NCBI RefSeq assembly: GCF_900105325.1
Contig: NZ_FNSU01000003.1
Coordinates: 2,480,001 to 2,544,000, forward strand
Direction: 5' to 3'
DNA: 64,000 bases
From: Pseudomonas marginalis
Lineage (GTDB): Bacteria > Pseudomonadota > Gammaproteobacteria > Pseudomonadales > Pseudomonadaceae
A program made the translations under genes and the position numbers. Of the stretch, positions 44,679-53,945 are shown in pieces. Numbering within the stretch: the first letter of the stretch is position 1; the number at the start of each line of letters is the position of its first letter. Under the pieces are notes generated by a model. The model saw only the letters and a program-made list of their open reading frames with translations. It was not told the DNA's origin and did not search any database.

Positions 44679-46904
44679 TCAAATACGCCGAGCGGCGTAA
44701 CGCTTGAGCATGCTCGGAACATCGAGAATCAGCGCGATCCGACCGTCACCGGTGATGGTCGCACCCGACATGCCCGGGGTTCCCTGCAGCATTTTGCCCA
44801 AAGGCTTGATGACCACTTCTTCCTGGCCAACCAGTTGATCGACGACAAAGCCGATACGCTGGGTGCCCACGGAGAGAATCACCACATGGCCTTCGCGCTG
44901 CTCTTCATGGGCGGCCGATGCAACCAGCCAGCGCTTGAGGTAGAACAGGGGCAACGCCTTGTCCCGCACGATCACCACTTCCTGGCCGTCGACCACGTTG
45001 GTGCGCGACAGGTCGAGGTGGAAGATCTCGTTGACGTTGACCAGCGGGAAGGCGAACGCCTGGTTGCCCAGCATCACCATCAGGGTCGGCATGATCGCCA
45101 GGGTCAACGGCACCTTGATGACGATCTTGGAGCCCTGGCCCTTGGTCGAGTAGATGTTGATCGAGCCGTTGAGCTGGCTGATCTTGGTCTTCACCACGTC
45201 CATGCCCACGCCACGGCCCGACACGTCGGAAATCTCGGTCTTGGTCGAGAAGCCGGGGGCGAAGATCAGGTTGTAGCACTCGGTGTCGGTCAGGCGGTCG
45301 GCGGCGTCCTTGTCCATCACGCCACGCTTGACGGCGATACTGCGCAGGATATTCGGGTCCATGCCCTTGCCGTCATCGGTGATCGACAGCAGGATGTGGT
45401 CGCCTTCCTGCTCCGCCGCCAGGATCACCTTGCCGCCACGGGACTTGCCTGAGGCTTCGCGTTCTTCCGGGGTTTCGACACCGTGGTCGACAGCGTTGCG
45501 CACCAAGTGGACCAGCGGGTCGGCCAGGGCCTCGACAAGGTTCTTGTCGAGGTCGGTTTCTTCACCCACCAGTTCCAGGTTGATCTCTTTCTTCAGCTGG
45601 CGCGCGAGGTCGCGAACCAGGCGCGGGAAGCGGCCGAAGACTTTCTTGATCGGCTGCATGCGCGTTTTCATCACCGCGGTCTGCAGGTCGGCGGTGACCA
45701 CGTCGAGGTTCGACACGGCCTTCTGCATGGCTTCATCGCCACTGCTCAGGCCCAGGCGCACCAGGCGGTTACGCACCAGTACCAGCTCGCCGACCATGTT
45801 CATGATGTCGTCCAGCCGCGCGGTATCGACCCGTACGGTGGTTTCGGCTTCACTGGCCGGTTTTTCCGCGACCGGCGCCGTAGCGGCACGCGCTGGAGCC
45901 GGGGCAGCAGCCGGCGCAGGCGCAGGCTTGGCGGCGGGCGCGGCGGCTTTGGCGGCAACCGGTGCCGCCGTGGCTGCAGCAGCGGCCGGGGCGACTTCGG
46001 TGAACTTGCCCTTGCCGTGCAGATCGTCCAGCAGTGCTTCGAATTCGTGATCGGAGATCAACCCATCGTCCGCAGGCTTGGCGCCGGCAGCGGGTGCTGC
46101 CGGGGCCGCGGCCGTAGCGGCGACTGCCGGCAAGGCATCGGCCGCGAAGGTGCCCTTGCCATGCAACTGGTCGAGCAACGCTTCGAATTCATCGTCAGTG
46201 ATGTCGGTGCTGGCAGAAGCGGCAGGCGCCTGCGCAGCACCGGCGGCGGCACCGGCAGGCGCCACGGCGTCGGCGGCGAACTGGCCCTTGCCGTGCAATT
46301 GATCGAGCAGGGACTCGAACTCAGCGTCGGTAATGTCCTCGCTGGTCGGCGCGGCAGCCGGGGCAGCCGGGGCAACCGCAGCCGGCGCTTCGGCTTCGGC
46401 CTTGACGGCACTGAGGGAGCTGAGCAGTTGCTCGAACTCGCTGTCCGTCACATCCGCTTCAGGCTCCGCCACCGGTTCCGGTACGGCTTCGACCACCGGC
46501 GCTGCCGAGGTGTCGGCCGGCTCTGCATAGCGCGCCAGGGCGGCCAGCAGTTCCGGAGTGGCTGCGGTGATCGGGGCACGCTCGCGCACTTCGCTGAACA
46601 TGCCGTTGACCGCATCCAGTGCTTCGAGAATCACGTCCATCAACTCCGAATCAACGTGACGCTCACCCTTGCGCAGGATGTCGAACACGTTCTCGGCGAT
46701 GTGGCAGCACTCCACCAGCTCATGGAGCTGGAGGAAGCCGGCGCCCCCTTTTACAGTATGAAAACCGCGAAAAATTGCATTGAGCAGGTTCGCATCATCC
46801 GGGCGGCTTTCCAGCTCGACCAGTTGTTCGGACAGTTGCTCTAAAATTTCGCCGGCCTCTACAAGGAAATCCTGAAGGATCTCTTCATCGGCGCCGAAGC
46901 TCAT
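44679..46904 (-). CDS. cheA: Chemotaxis histidine kinase CheA with repeated linker motif
   Basis: 741 residues. P1 phosphotransfer domain with FHTVKG (His49); P3 dimer region from about 355 (VDTARLDDIMNMVGELV), P4 kinase (LVRNAVDHG, DDGKGMD, GRGVGMDVV) and P5 CheW-like end. Between P1 and P3 there is no recognisable CheY-binding P2. Instead an Ala/Pro-rich linker holds motif EFExLLDxLHGKGxF at 190-209, 234-253 and 282-301, with a weaker copy at 151-166. These resemble short docking motifs; in Vibrio a LID region in this place binds ParP. It passes phosphate to CheY and CheB. Confidence 0.97.
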   Translation of the reverse strand: MSFGADEEILQDFLVEAGEILEQLSEQLVELESRPDDANLLNAIFRGFHTVKGGAGFLQLHELVECCHIAENVFDILRKGERHVDSELMDVILEALDAVNGMFSEVRERAPITAATPELLAALARYAEPADTSAAPVVEAVPEPVAEPEADVTDSEFEQLLSSLSAVKAEAEAPAAVAPAAPAAAPTSEDITDAEFESLLDQLHGKGQFAADAVAPAGAAAGAAQAPAASASTDITDDEFEALLDQLHGKGTFAADALPAVAATAAAPAAPAAGAKPADDGLISDHEFEALLDDLHGKGKFTEVAPAAAAATAAPVAAKAAAPAAKPAPAPAAAPAPARAATAPVAEKPASEAETTVRVDTARLDDIMNMVGELVLVRNRLVRLGLSSGDEAMQKAVSNLDVVTADLQTAVMKTRMQPIKKVFGRFPRLVRDLARQLKKEINLELVGEETDLDKNLVEALADPLVHLVRNAVDHGVETPEEREASGKSRGGKVILAAEQEGDHILLSITDDGKGMDPNILRSIAVKRGVMDKDAADRLTDTECYNLIFAPGFSTKTEISDVSGRGVGMDVVKTKISQLNGSINIYSTKGQGSKIVIKVPLTLAIMPTLMVMLGNQAFAFPLVNVNEIFHLDLSRTNVVDGQEVVIVRDKALPLFYLKRWLVASAAHEEQREGHVVILSVGTQRIGFVVDQLVGQEEVVIKPLGKMLQGTPGMSGATITGDGRIALILDVPSMLKRYAARRI

Positions 46905-46915
46905 GTGGGTGCTCC

Positions 46916-47704
46916 TTAGAAGCCTAAACTGGATAACAGGTCATCTACGTCATCCTGACCTGACACAACGTCTTCACGTTTATCGGCATGAATCTGCGGA
47001 CCTTCACCCTTGGCGAGATGTTTTTGTGGATCTTTTTCAGAGAGGATCGCTTCGCGGTCATGTTCGATGCCGGCAAAACGGTCGACCTGGCCGGCCATGA
47101 GTACCAATTTGAGCAGGTTGCTTTCCACTTCGGTGACCAACTGGGTCACACGCTTGATCACCTGACCGGTCAGGTCCTGGTAATCCTGGGCGAGCAGAAT
47201 GTCATTGAGGTTGCTGGAAACCGTGCGGTTTTCCTGCTCGCTGCGCGACAAAAACCCTTCGACCCGACGTGCCAGCTCACGAAACTCTTCCGCACCGACT
47301 TCACGGCGCATGAAGCGGCCCCAGTCAACGCTCAGGGCGTGGGCTTCCGTGGCCATGCCGTTGACCAGGGGCGTGGCGTTTTCCACCAGGTCCATGGTGC
47401 GGTTGGCCGCCGCCTCGGTCAGCCTGACCACATAGGACAGGCGTTCGGTGGCGTCGGTGATCTGCGAAATCTCTTCGGCCTGGGGCATGTGCGGGTCAAT
47501 CTGGAAATTGACGATCGCGCTGTGCAGCTCGCGTGTGAGCTTGCCCACTTCCTGGTACAGGCCTCGGTCACGGGTCTGGTTGAGCTCATGGATCAACTGC
47601 ACCGCATCGCCGAACTGGCCTTTTTCAAGGCTGTCGACCAACTGGTGAGCATGCTTTTTCAGGGTCGACTCAAAGTCTCCCTGTGACGTTTCTTTATGCT
47701 CCAT
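46916..47704 (-). CDS. cheZ: CheY-P phosphatase CheZ
   Basis: 262 residues, a long helical-hairpin protein. The active-site region LLAQDYQDLTGQVIKRV has the catalytic Gln and Asp; the C-terminus DDVDDLLSSLGF is the CheY-binding tail. It dephosphorylates CheY at the array. It lies between cheY and cheA with 11-18 nt spacing. Confidence 0.95.
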   Translation of the reverse strand: MEHKETSQGDFESTLKKHAHQLVDSLEKGQFGDAVQLIHELNQTRDRGLYQEVGKLTRELHSAIVNFQIDPHMPQAEEISQITDATERLSYVVRLTEAAANRTMDLVENATPLVNGMATEAHALSVDWGRFMRREVGAEEFRELARRVEGFLSRSEQENRTVSSNLNDILLAQDYQDLTGQVIKRVTQLVTEVESNLLKLVLMAGQVDRFAGIEHDREAILSEKDPQKHLAKGEGPQIHADKREDVVSGQDDVDDLLSSLGF

Positions 47705-47722
47705 AGCTCCCCCGCGATGGCA

Positions 47723-48097
47723 TCAGCCGTGGATGCGTTCGAAGATCTTTTCGATCTTCTCTTTCAAGGCCTGTGCAGTGAATGGTTTGACCACGTAACC
47801 GTTGACCCCGGCCTGGGCGGCTTCGATGATCTGTTCACGCTTGGCTTCGGCGGTCACCATCAACACGGGAAGGCTGCGCAATTTTTCGTCGGCACGCACG
47901 TGGCGCAACAAGTCGATACCGGTCATCCCCGGCATGTTCCAGTCCGTTACCAGAAAGTCGATGCTCCCGCTGTTGAGGATCGGAATCGCCGTAAGGCCGT
48001 CATCCGCCTCGACCGTGTTTGTGAACCCAAGGTCACGCAACAGGTTTTTTATGATCCGCCGCATCGTTGAGAAGTCATCAACGATGAGGATTTTCAT
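47723..48097 (-). CDS. cheY: Chemotaxis response regulator CheY
   Basis: 124 residues, a lone receiver: VDDFSTMRRIIKNLL (Asp7, Asp8), phospho-acceptor Asp52 (TDWNMPG), VTAEAKR and VVKPFTA. Phospho-CheY binds FliM/FliN (encoded upstream in this block) and reverses rotation. The ATG at 48097 is used since it starts the conserved MKILIVDDF; an upstream ATG adds eight unsupported residues. Confidence 0.97.
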   Translation of the reverse strand: MKILIVDDFSTMRRIIKNLLRDLGFTNTVEADDGLTAIPILNSGSIDFLVTDWNMPGMTGIDLLRHVRADEKLRSLPVLMVTAEAKREQIIEAAQAGVNGYVVKPFTAQALKEKIEKIFERIHG

Positions 48098-48266
48098 GTT
48101 CTTGTCCAATTCGACCTCCAAGCAGTCTTAAACGCGCCCAGCACCTGGACGCGCCATTTCAATCAACAGGCATTACACAAAAAGGACTGCCGAGGGCACC
48201 ACGGCCCGAGCCCGCGAAGGCTATCACCTTCGCGGTATCGCTTTGCAATGCTCCCCACACTGCCTG

Positions 48267-49007
48267 TCAGCGCGCTCGCCACTCTCCCAGACGCCCCCGC
48301 AAGCGGGCCGCGCACTGGCTGTGCAACTGGCTGACACGGGATTCGCTGACCCCCAGGACCTCACCGATTTCCTTGAGGTTCAGCTCTTCGTCGTAGTACA
48401 GCGCCAACACCAACCGCTCGCGCTCCGGCAAGTTGGCAATGGCGTCCGCCAACGCTCCCTGGAAACGCTCATCTTCCAGGTCACGCGACGGCTCCATATG
48501 CGTGCTCGCGCCGTCCTCATGCAGCCCTTCGTGTTCGCCGTCCTGTAACAGGTCGTCGAAACTGAACAGGCGGCTGCCCAAGGTATCGTTCAAAATCCCG
48601 TAATAATCGTCGAGACTCAATTGGAGTTCGGCCGCAACTTCGTGATCTTTAGCGTCGCGACCGGTTTTTGCTTCAATTGCACGAATTGCGTCACTGACCA
48701 TGCGTGTATTGCGGTGCACCGAACGCGGCGCCCAATCGCCTTTGCGCACTTCGTCGAGCATCGCGCCACGGATGCGGATGCCCGCATACGTCTCGAAGCT
48801 CGCGCCCTTGCTCGCGTCGTACTTGGTCGACACTTCGAGCAGGCCGATCATGCCCGCCTGGATCAGGTCTTCGACCTGGACGCTGGCGGGCAGGCGTGCC
48901 AGCAGGTGATAGGCGATGCGCTTGACCAGTGGCGCATAGCGCTCGATCAACTCGCCCTGGCTGTCACGGGCAGACTTCTTGTAAGCGTTATAGCCGTTCG
49001 CTGTCAT
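48267..49007 (-). CDS. fliA: Flagellar sigma factor FliA (sigma-28)
   Basis: 246 residues: region 2 YAPLVKRIAYHLLARLP..DLIQAGMIGLLE, region 3, and region 4 LPERERLVLALYYDEELNLKEIGEVLGVSESRVSQLHSQ. It reads late flagellar and chemotaxis promoters, including that of cheV here, and is held by FlgM until hook completion. The ATG at 49007 overlaps the fleN stop by 4 nt. A 169-bp gap with a GC-rich hairpin (48213-48239) separates it from cheY. Confidence 0.97.
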   Translation of the reverse strand: MTANGYNAYKKSARDSQGELIERYAPLVKRIAYHLLARLPASVQVEDLIQAGMIGLLEVSTKYDASKGASFETYAGIRIRGAMLDEVRKGDWAPRSVHRNTRMVSDAIRAIEAKTGRDAKDHEVAAELQLSLDDYYGILNDTLGSRLFSFDDLLQDGEHEGLHEDGASTHMEPSRDLEDERFQGALADAIANLPERERLVLALYYDEELNLKEIGEVLGVSESRVSQLHSQCAARLRGRLGEWRAR

Positions 49008-49837
49008 AGCACCGGTCCTGCACTCGTCTGATGCACCAATCGCTCGACGAAAAACTCCAGATGCCCCCGAGGGTTGGCAGGCAACGGCCAGGTATCGACC
49101 TTCTGGGCAATAGCCTTGAACGCCAATGCGCACTTGGAACGAGGGAACGCTTCGTAGACTGCACGCTGCTTTTGCACAGCCTTGCGCACACACTCGTCGT
49201 AGGGAACTGCACCGACGTATTGTAAGGCGACATCGAGAAAGCGATCCGTGACCTTGGTCAACTTGGCGAACAGGTTGCGACCTTCCTGCGGGCTCTGGGC
49301 CATGTTGGCCAGGACGCGGAAGCGGTTCATGCCGTAGTCACGGTTAAGCAGTTTGATCAGGGCGTAGGCGTCGGTGATCGAGGTGGGTTCATCGCAGACC
49401 ACCAGCAAGACTTCCTGCGCCGCGCGCACGAAGCTGACCACGGACTCGCCGATCCCGGCGGCGGTGTCGATCACCAGCACGTCAAGGTTGTCGCCGATGT
49501 CACTGAATGCCTGGATCAGGCCGGCATGCTGCGCCGGGCTCAGGTGCACCATGCTCTGGGTACCGGAGGCGGCCGGCACGATGCGGATCCCGCCTGGGCC
49601 CTGGAGCAGCACGTCGCGCAGCTCACAGCGCCCCTCGATCACATCGGCCAGGGTGTGTTTGGGCGTCAGTCCCAGCAGAACGTCGACGTTCGCCAGCCCC
49701 AGGTCAGCATCCAGCAGCATGACGCGACGGCCAAGCTCTGCCAGGGCCAGGGACAAATTCACTGACACGTTAGTTTTTCCGACGCCACCTTTGCCGCCGG
49801 TCACCGCGATCACCTGTACGGGATGCATGCTGCCCAT
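49004..49837 (-). CDS. fleN: Flagellar number regulator FleN (FlhG)
   Basis: 277 residues of the MinD/ParA family: Walker A GGKGGVGKT (14-22), LLDADLGLANVDVLLG, VIDTAAGIGESVVSF. It limits polar flagella to one or few by binding FleQ and opposing FlhF. The pair flhF-fleN-fliA is the conserved order. The N-terminus MGSMHPVQVIAVTGG agrees with P. aeruginosa FleN. Confidence 0.96.
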   Translation of the reverse strand: MGSMHPVQVIAVTGGKGGVGKTNVSVNLSLALAELGRRVMLLDADLGLANVDVLLGLTPKHTLADVIEGRCELRDVLLQGPGGIRIVPAASGTQSMVHLSPAQHAGLIQAFSDIGDNLDVLVIDTAAGIGESVVSFVRAAQEVLLVVCDEPTSITDAYALIKLLNRDYGMNRFRVLANMAQSPQEGRNLFAKLTKVTDRFLDVALQYVGAVPYDECVRKAVQKQRAVYEAFPRSKCALAFKAIAQKVDTWPLPANPRGHLEFFVERLVHQTSAGPVL

Positions 49838-49942
49838 TTTATTTCTTTACCTTGTCTTGCTTAGACGCAGGCTACATGGCTTGGCCGCGTGAATCGCTTG
49901 CAGACCATCGATGTAGGTACATTTCACGGTGTTCATCGCGCC

Positions 49943-51259
49943 TCAACCCACCCGCTTTGCCGGGTTGTGGTAAAGGTCGGCGAACATATCGGCCATCGCT
50001 TCCTCGCTAGGCTCTTCTTGCATTTGCACGCTGACAGCGCGGCTGACCAGTTGATGACGGCGCGGCAGATGCAAATCATCCGGGATCCGCGGGCCGTCGG
50101 TCAGGTAGGCAACCGGTAGTTCATGGCTGATAGCCAGGCTCAACACTTCGCCCAGGCTGGCGGTTTCATCCAGTTTAGTCAGGATGCAGCCGGCCAGACC
50201 GCAACGCTTGTAGCTATGGTACGCAGCGGTAAGAACCTGTTTCTGGCTGGTGGTTGCAAGCACCAGGTAATTTTTCGACTTGATACCACGCCCGGCCAGG
50301 CTTTCCAGTTGCAGGCGCAACGCCGGATCGCTGGCCTGCAGGCCGGCGGTGTCGATCAGCACCACGCGCTTGCGCAGCAACGGATCGAGCGCGTTGGCCA
50401 GGGATTGGCCCGGGTCGACGTGGGTGACCGGCACATTGAGGATACGGCCCAGGGTCTTGAGCTGTTCCTGGGCGCCGATGCGGTAGCTGTCCATGCTCAC
50501 CAGCGCGATGCTGTTCGCGCCGTACTTGAGCACATAGCGCGCCGCCAGCTTGGCCAGGGTGGTGGTCTTGCCCATGCCGGCAGGGCCGACCATGGCGATC
50601 ACACCGCCCTCTTCCAGGGGTTCGATTTCCGGGGTGGCGATCATCCGCGCCAGGTGGGCCAGCAACATGCGCCAGGCCTGGCGAGGCTCTTCGATTTCGG
50701 TGGTCAGGGCCAACAGGTCGCGGGACAACGGGCCGGACAGGCCGATGCGTTGCAGGCGGCGCCACAGGTTGGCCTGGTGCGGTTTGCTGCCTTGCAGTTG
50801 GGTCCAGGCCAGTGAACCCAGTTGCACTTCCAGCAATTCGCGCAGGCCGTTGAGTTCAAAACGCATTGAGTCGAAGACGCGCTGGTCGACTGCGGCGGCC
50901 GGGGCTGGCGCGGCAGGACGTGGCGGTTCGATGAACGTTGGCTCAACCAGCGGCTCGGCGGCGGTCAGCGGCAGGCCGGCGAACAACTGGCGATTGGTGG
51001 TGGCATCGCTGTCGCCACGCATGCTCAGCTCAGCCTGGGCCGAGACGATGCGCGAAGCAGTCTTGCGCAGTTCGTCTTCGAGCTCCATGTTCGGCACACG
51101 CGGCGCCAATGCCGAGGGGGTGTAGTCCAGGGCAGCCGTCAGCTCGACACCGCCGGCAATACGACGATTACCGATAATCGCGGCATCGGCGCCCAGCTCA
51201 TCGCGGACCAGTTTCATGGCCTGACGCATATCGGCGGCGAAAAAACGCTTAACTTGCAT
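49943..51259 (-). CDS. flhF: Polar flagellar placement GTPase FlhF
   Basis: 438 residues: basic N-terminus MQVKRFFAADMRQAMKLVRDE, an Ala/Pro-rich B region, then an SRP-type NG domain with G1 GPAGMGKTTTLAKLA near 228-242, SMDSYRIGAQEQL, DTAGLQ and TKLDETASLG. It marks the new pole and recruits the first flagellar parts; FleN stimulates its GTPase. It starts 12 nt after flhA. Confidence 0.96.
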   Translation of the reverse strand: MQVKRFFAADMRQAMKLVRDELGADAAIIGNRRIAGGVELTAALDYTPSALAPRVPNMELEDELRKTASRIVSAQAELSMRGDSDATTNRQLFAGLPLTAAEPLVEPTFIEPPRPAAPAPAAAVDQRVFDSMRFELNGLRELLEVQLGSLAWTQLQGSKPHQANLWRRLQRIGLSGPLSRDLLALTTEIEEPRQAWRMLLAHLARMIATPEIEPLEEGGVIAMVGPAGMGKTTTLAKLAARYVLKYGANSIALVSMDSYRIGAQEQLKTLGRILNVPVTHVDPGQSLANALDPLLRKRVVLIDTAGLQASDPALRLQLESLAGRGIKSKNYLVLATTSQKQVLTAAYHSYKRCGLAGCILTKLDETASLGEVLSLAISHELPVAYLTDGPRIPDDLHLPRRHQLVSRAVSVQMQEEPSEEAMADMFADLYHNPAKRVG

Positions 51260-51271
51260 AACCCACTACCC

Positions 51272-53401
51272 TCAGCCGTTGGGCCCTACTGTCGCGACGA
51301 TAGTCACTTGCTTGTTGTCAGGAATTTCCTGATAAGCCAAAACGTGCAAATTCGGTACTGCCAGACGTCCAAACCGCGACAACATCGCCCGGACCGGACC
51401 CGCCACCAGCAGAATCACCGGTTGGCCCTGCATTTCCTGGCGCTGTGCGGCGTCGATCAACGAACGCTGCAGTTTCTCAGCCATGCTTGGCTCCAGCAGA
51501 ACGCCCTCTTCCTGGCCTTGTCCTGCCTTCTGAATACTATTGAGCAATATCTGTTCCAACCTTGGCTCCAAGGTGATCACAGGCAGCTCGGAGTCAAGCC
51601 CTACAATGCTTTGCACGATTGCGCGGGACAATCCGACACGCACCGCCGCCACCAGCGCGGCGGTATCTTGACTCTTGGCGGCATTGTTGGCGATAGCCTC
51701 GGCAATGCTGCGAATGTCGCGTACCGGCACCTGTTCGGCCAGCAGCGCCTGCAGCACCTTGAGCAGTTGCGACAACGACAGCACGCCCGGCACCAGCTCT
51801 TCTGCCAGTTTTGGCGAGGCCTTGCCCAGCAAGCCCATCAATTGCTGGACTTCTTCGTGGCCGATCAGCTCGTGGGAGTGCTTGTACAGGATCTGGTTGA
51901 GGTGGGTGGCGACCACGGTGCTGGCGTCCACCACGGTGTAGCCCAGGGACTGCGCCTGGCTGCGCTGGCTGATTTCGATCCACACCGCCTCCAGGCCAAA
52001 AGCCGGATCTTTGGCGGTAATGCCGTTGAGGCTGCCGAATACCTGGCCGGGGTTGATTGCCAGCTCGCGGTCCGGGTAGATCTCGGCTTCGGCCAGGATC
52101 ACGCCCATCAGGGTCAGGCGGTAGGCACTGGGTGCCAGGTCGAGGTTGTCGCGGATATGCACGGTGGGCATCAGGAAGCCCAGGTCCTGGGACAGCTTCT
52201 TGCGCACGCCCTTGATCCGCGCGAGCAACTGGCCGCCCTGGTTGCGGTCCACCAGCGGAATCAGGCGGTAGCCGACTTCCAGGCCAATCATGTCGATCGG
52301 GGTCACGTCGTCCCAGCCCAACTCCTTGGTTTCCTGGGCGCGGGCCGGGGATGGCAGCAGTTCCTGCTGGCGCGCAACTTCTTGCAGGGCCTGGACCTTG
52401 ACCGCATTCTGCTTTTTCCAGAACAGGTAGGCAGCGCCGCCGGCCAGGGCCGCCATGCTCAGGAACGACACATGGGGCATGCCCGGCACGATCCCCATGA
52501 TCGCCATGATGCCGGCCGCCACGGCCAGGGCCTTGGGCGAGGCAAACATCTGGCGGCTGATCTGCTTGCCCATGTCTTCGGAGCCCGAAGCACGGGTCAC
52601 CATGATGGCGGCAGCTGTAGATAACAACAGTGATGGCAATTGCGCCACTAAACCGTCACCGATGGTCAGCAGGGCGTACACCTTGCCCGCATCGCCGAAG
52701 GTCATGCCGTGCTGGAAGATCCCGACCGCCATGCCGCCGATCAGGTTGATGAACAGGATCAGCAGGCCGGCGATGGCGTCACCGCGCACGAATTTACTGG
52801 CACCGTCCATGGAACCGTAGAACTCGGCTTCCTGGGCGACTTCCAAGCGGCGGGTCTTGGCCTGGTTCTGGTCGATCAGGCCGGCGTTGAGGTCGGCGTC
52901 GATAGCCATCTGCTTGCCGGGCATGGCGTCGAGGGTAAAGCGTGCGCTCACCTCGGAAATCCGCCCGGCGCCCTTGGTCACCACCACGAAGTTGATGATC
53001 ATGAGGATCGCGAACACCACGATACCGACCACGTAGTTACCGCCAATCACCACCTCACCGAAGGCCTGGATCACCTTACCGGCAGCGGCGTGGCCATCCT
53101 GGCCGTGGAGCATGACCACACGGGTGGACGCCACGTTCAGCGCCAGGCGCAACAGGGTTGCCACCAGCAGGATCGTCGGGAACACCGCGAAATCCAGCGG
53201 CCGCAAGGCGTAGACGCACACCAGCAGGACGACGACGGACAGGGCGATGTTGAAGGTGAAGAACACGTCCAGCAGGAACGGCGGCATCGGCAACATCATC
53301 ATTGCCAGCATGACCAGCAACAACAACGGCACACCCAGATTGCCCCGCGAGAGGTCAGTCAGGGTGCCACGGGCCGTGCTGAACATTTGAGAGCGATCCA
53401 C
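51272..53401 (-). CDS. flhA: Flagellar export gate protein FlhA
   Basis: 709 residues from a GTG at 53401 giving MDRSQMFSTARG, as in other pseudomonads; a tandem GTG at 53404 with GAGGA 6 nt ahead is equally possible. Eight membrane segments fill the first 330 residues, including the FHIPEP block (DAMPGKQMAIDADLNAGLID), and the C-terminal cytoplasmic domain binds chaperone-substrate complexes. With FlhB and FliPQR it forms the type III export gate. A sigma-54-like promoter and the cold-shock gene lie upstream. Confidence 0.96.
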   Translation of the reverse strand: MDRSQMFSTARGTLTDLSRGNLGVPLLLLVMLAMMMLPMPPFLLDVFFTFNIALSVVVLLVCVYALRPLDFAVFPTILLVATLLRLALNVASTRVVMLHGQDGHAAAGKVIQAFGEVVIGGNYVVGIVVFAILMIINFVVVTKGAGRISEVSARFTLDAMPGKQMAIDADLNAGLIDQNQAKTRRLEVAQEAEFYGSMDGASKFVRGDAIAGLLILFINLIGGMAVGIFQHGMTFGDAGKVYALLTIGDGLVAQLPSLLLSTAAAIMVTRASGSEDMGKQISRQMFASPKALAVAAGIMAIMGIVPGMPHVSFLSMAALAGGAAYLFWKKQNAVKVQALQEVARQQELLPSPARAQETKELGWDDVTPIDMIGLEVGYRLIPLVDRNQGGQLLARIKGVRKKLSQDLGFLMPTVHIRDNLDLAPSAYRLTLMGVILAEAEIYPDRELAINPGQVFGSLNGITAKDPAFGLEAVWIEISQRSQAQSLGYTVVDASTVVATHLNQILYKHSHELIGHEEVQQLMGLLGKASPKLAEELVPGVLSLSQLLKVLQALLAEQVPVRDIRSIAEAIANNAAKSQDTAALVAAVRVGLSRAIVQSIVGLDSELPVITLEPRLEQILLNSIQKAGQGQEEGVLLEPSMAEKLQRSLIDAAQRQEMQGQPVILLVAGPVRAMLSRFGRLAVPNLHVLAYQEIPDNKQVTIVATVGPNG

Positions 53402-53465
53402 CACCGGTATTCCTCGTTTCCTTGAAGCAAACTTTTGACGCCGGGAGGCGTCCTGGAGGCGGTAT

Positions 53466-53481
53466 TGCAAGAAGCCTTCCA
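53466..53481 (-). promoter_or_regulatory. Candidate sigma-54 promoter of flhA
   Basis: The minus strand reads TGGAAG, 5 nt, TTGCA: GG and GC ten bases apart as required for RpoN (consensus TGGCAC-N5-TTGCA). It lies about 65-80 bp before flhA, the place where FleQ-dependent class II promoters are known. Confidence 0.6.
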
Positions 53482-53544
53482 ACTTTGCTTTTGAGGAGGT
53501 GGATCGCTACAGGCGCCCGAGCTCTATCGGATGTAAACACTCCA

Positions 53545-53575
53545 ACTGCGGGAGGGACAAGCCCCCTCCCGCAGT
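53545..53575. terminator. Hairpin between cold-shock gene and flhA
   Basis: ACTGCGGGAGGG (53545-53556) pairs perfectly with CCCTCCCGCAGT (53564-53575), loop 7. It lies about 50 bp past the cold-shock stop and could end that transcript ahead of the flhA promoter. T richness downstream is modest. Confidence 0.6.
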
Positions 53576-53622
53576 CGGTTCTGTGCACATCCATTGCCGA
53601 CAGCGAAACTAGCGCTCGCGGG

Positions 53623-53829
53623 CTAGCTCACAGTTTTAACTTCAGTTGCCTGCAGCCCCTTGGGGCCGTTGGCAAGCACGTATTCGACCTTTTGGTTTTC
53701 ATCCAGGCTTTTGAAACCGCCGGAAACGATCCCCGAGTAATGCACAAATACATCTTCAGAACCATCGTCCGGCTTGATGAAACCAAACCCCTTTTCTGCG
53801 TTGAACCACTTTACGATGCCGGTTGCCAT
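53623..53829 (-). CDS. Cold-shock family protein (CspA-like)
   Basis: 68 residues, a single OB-fold cold-shock domain: GIVKWFNAEKGFGFIKPDD with RNP1-like KGFGFI, and DVFVHYS (RNP2). It binds single-stranded RNA/DNA and acts as an RNA chaperone. GGAGAAGG is 3 nt before ATG. It sits between flhB and flhA on the same strand, where P. aeruginosa has different small genes. It likely has its own promoter (TTGACA near 53896) and terminator, so it is an insert in, rather than part of, the flagellar transcript. Confidence 0.95.
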   Translation of the reverse strand: MATGIVKWFNAEKGFGFIKPDDGSEDVFVHYSGIVSGGFKSLDENQKVEYVLANGPKGLQATEVKTVS

Positions 53830-53945
53830 TAACCTTCTCCACCCTGCTTGTTTTAAGACCTGAGCCTAATCAAACGCGCTGGAAATAAGATTGACTACTG
53901 TCAAAGTTGACAGGTAGACGGCAGTTAGTGACGAGTGGTAGGAGG

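Noticed and set aside
45483..46844. A 453-codon plus-strand frame opposite cheA
   Set aside because: Antisense shadow with Gly/Arg/Gln-rich text produced by the Ala/Pro linker.
53895..53925. Palindrome TTGACTACTGTCAAAGTTGACAGTAGAC-like region upstream of the cold-shock gene as a phage attachment site
   Set aside because: Only short imperfect symmetry, no integrase or duplicated partner seen; a promoter -35 (TTGACA) is the simpler reading.
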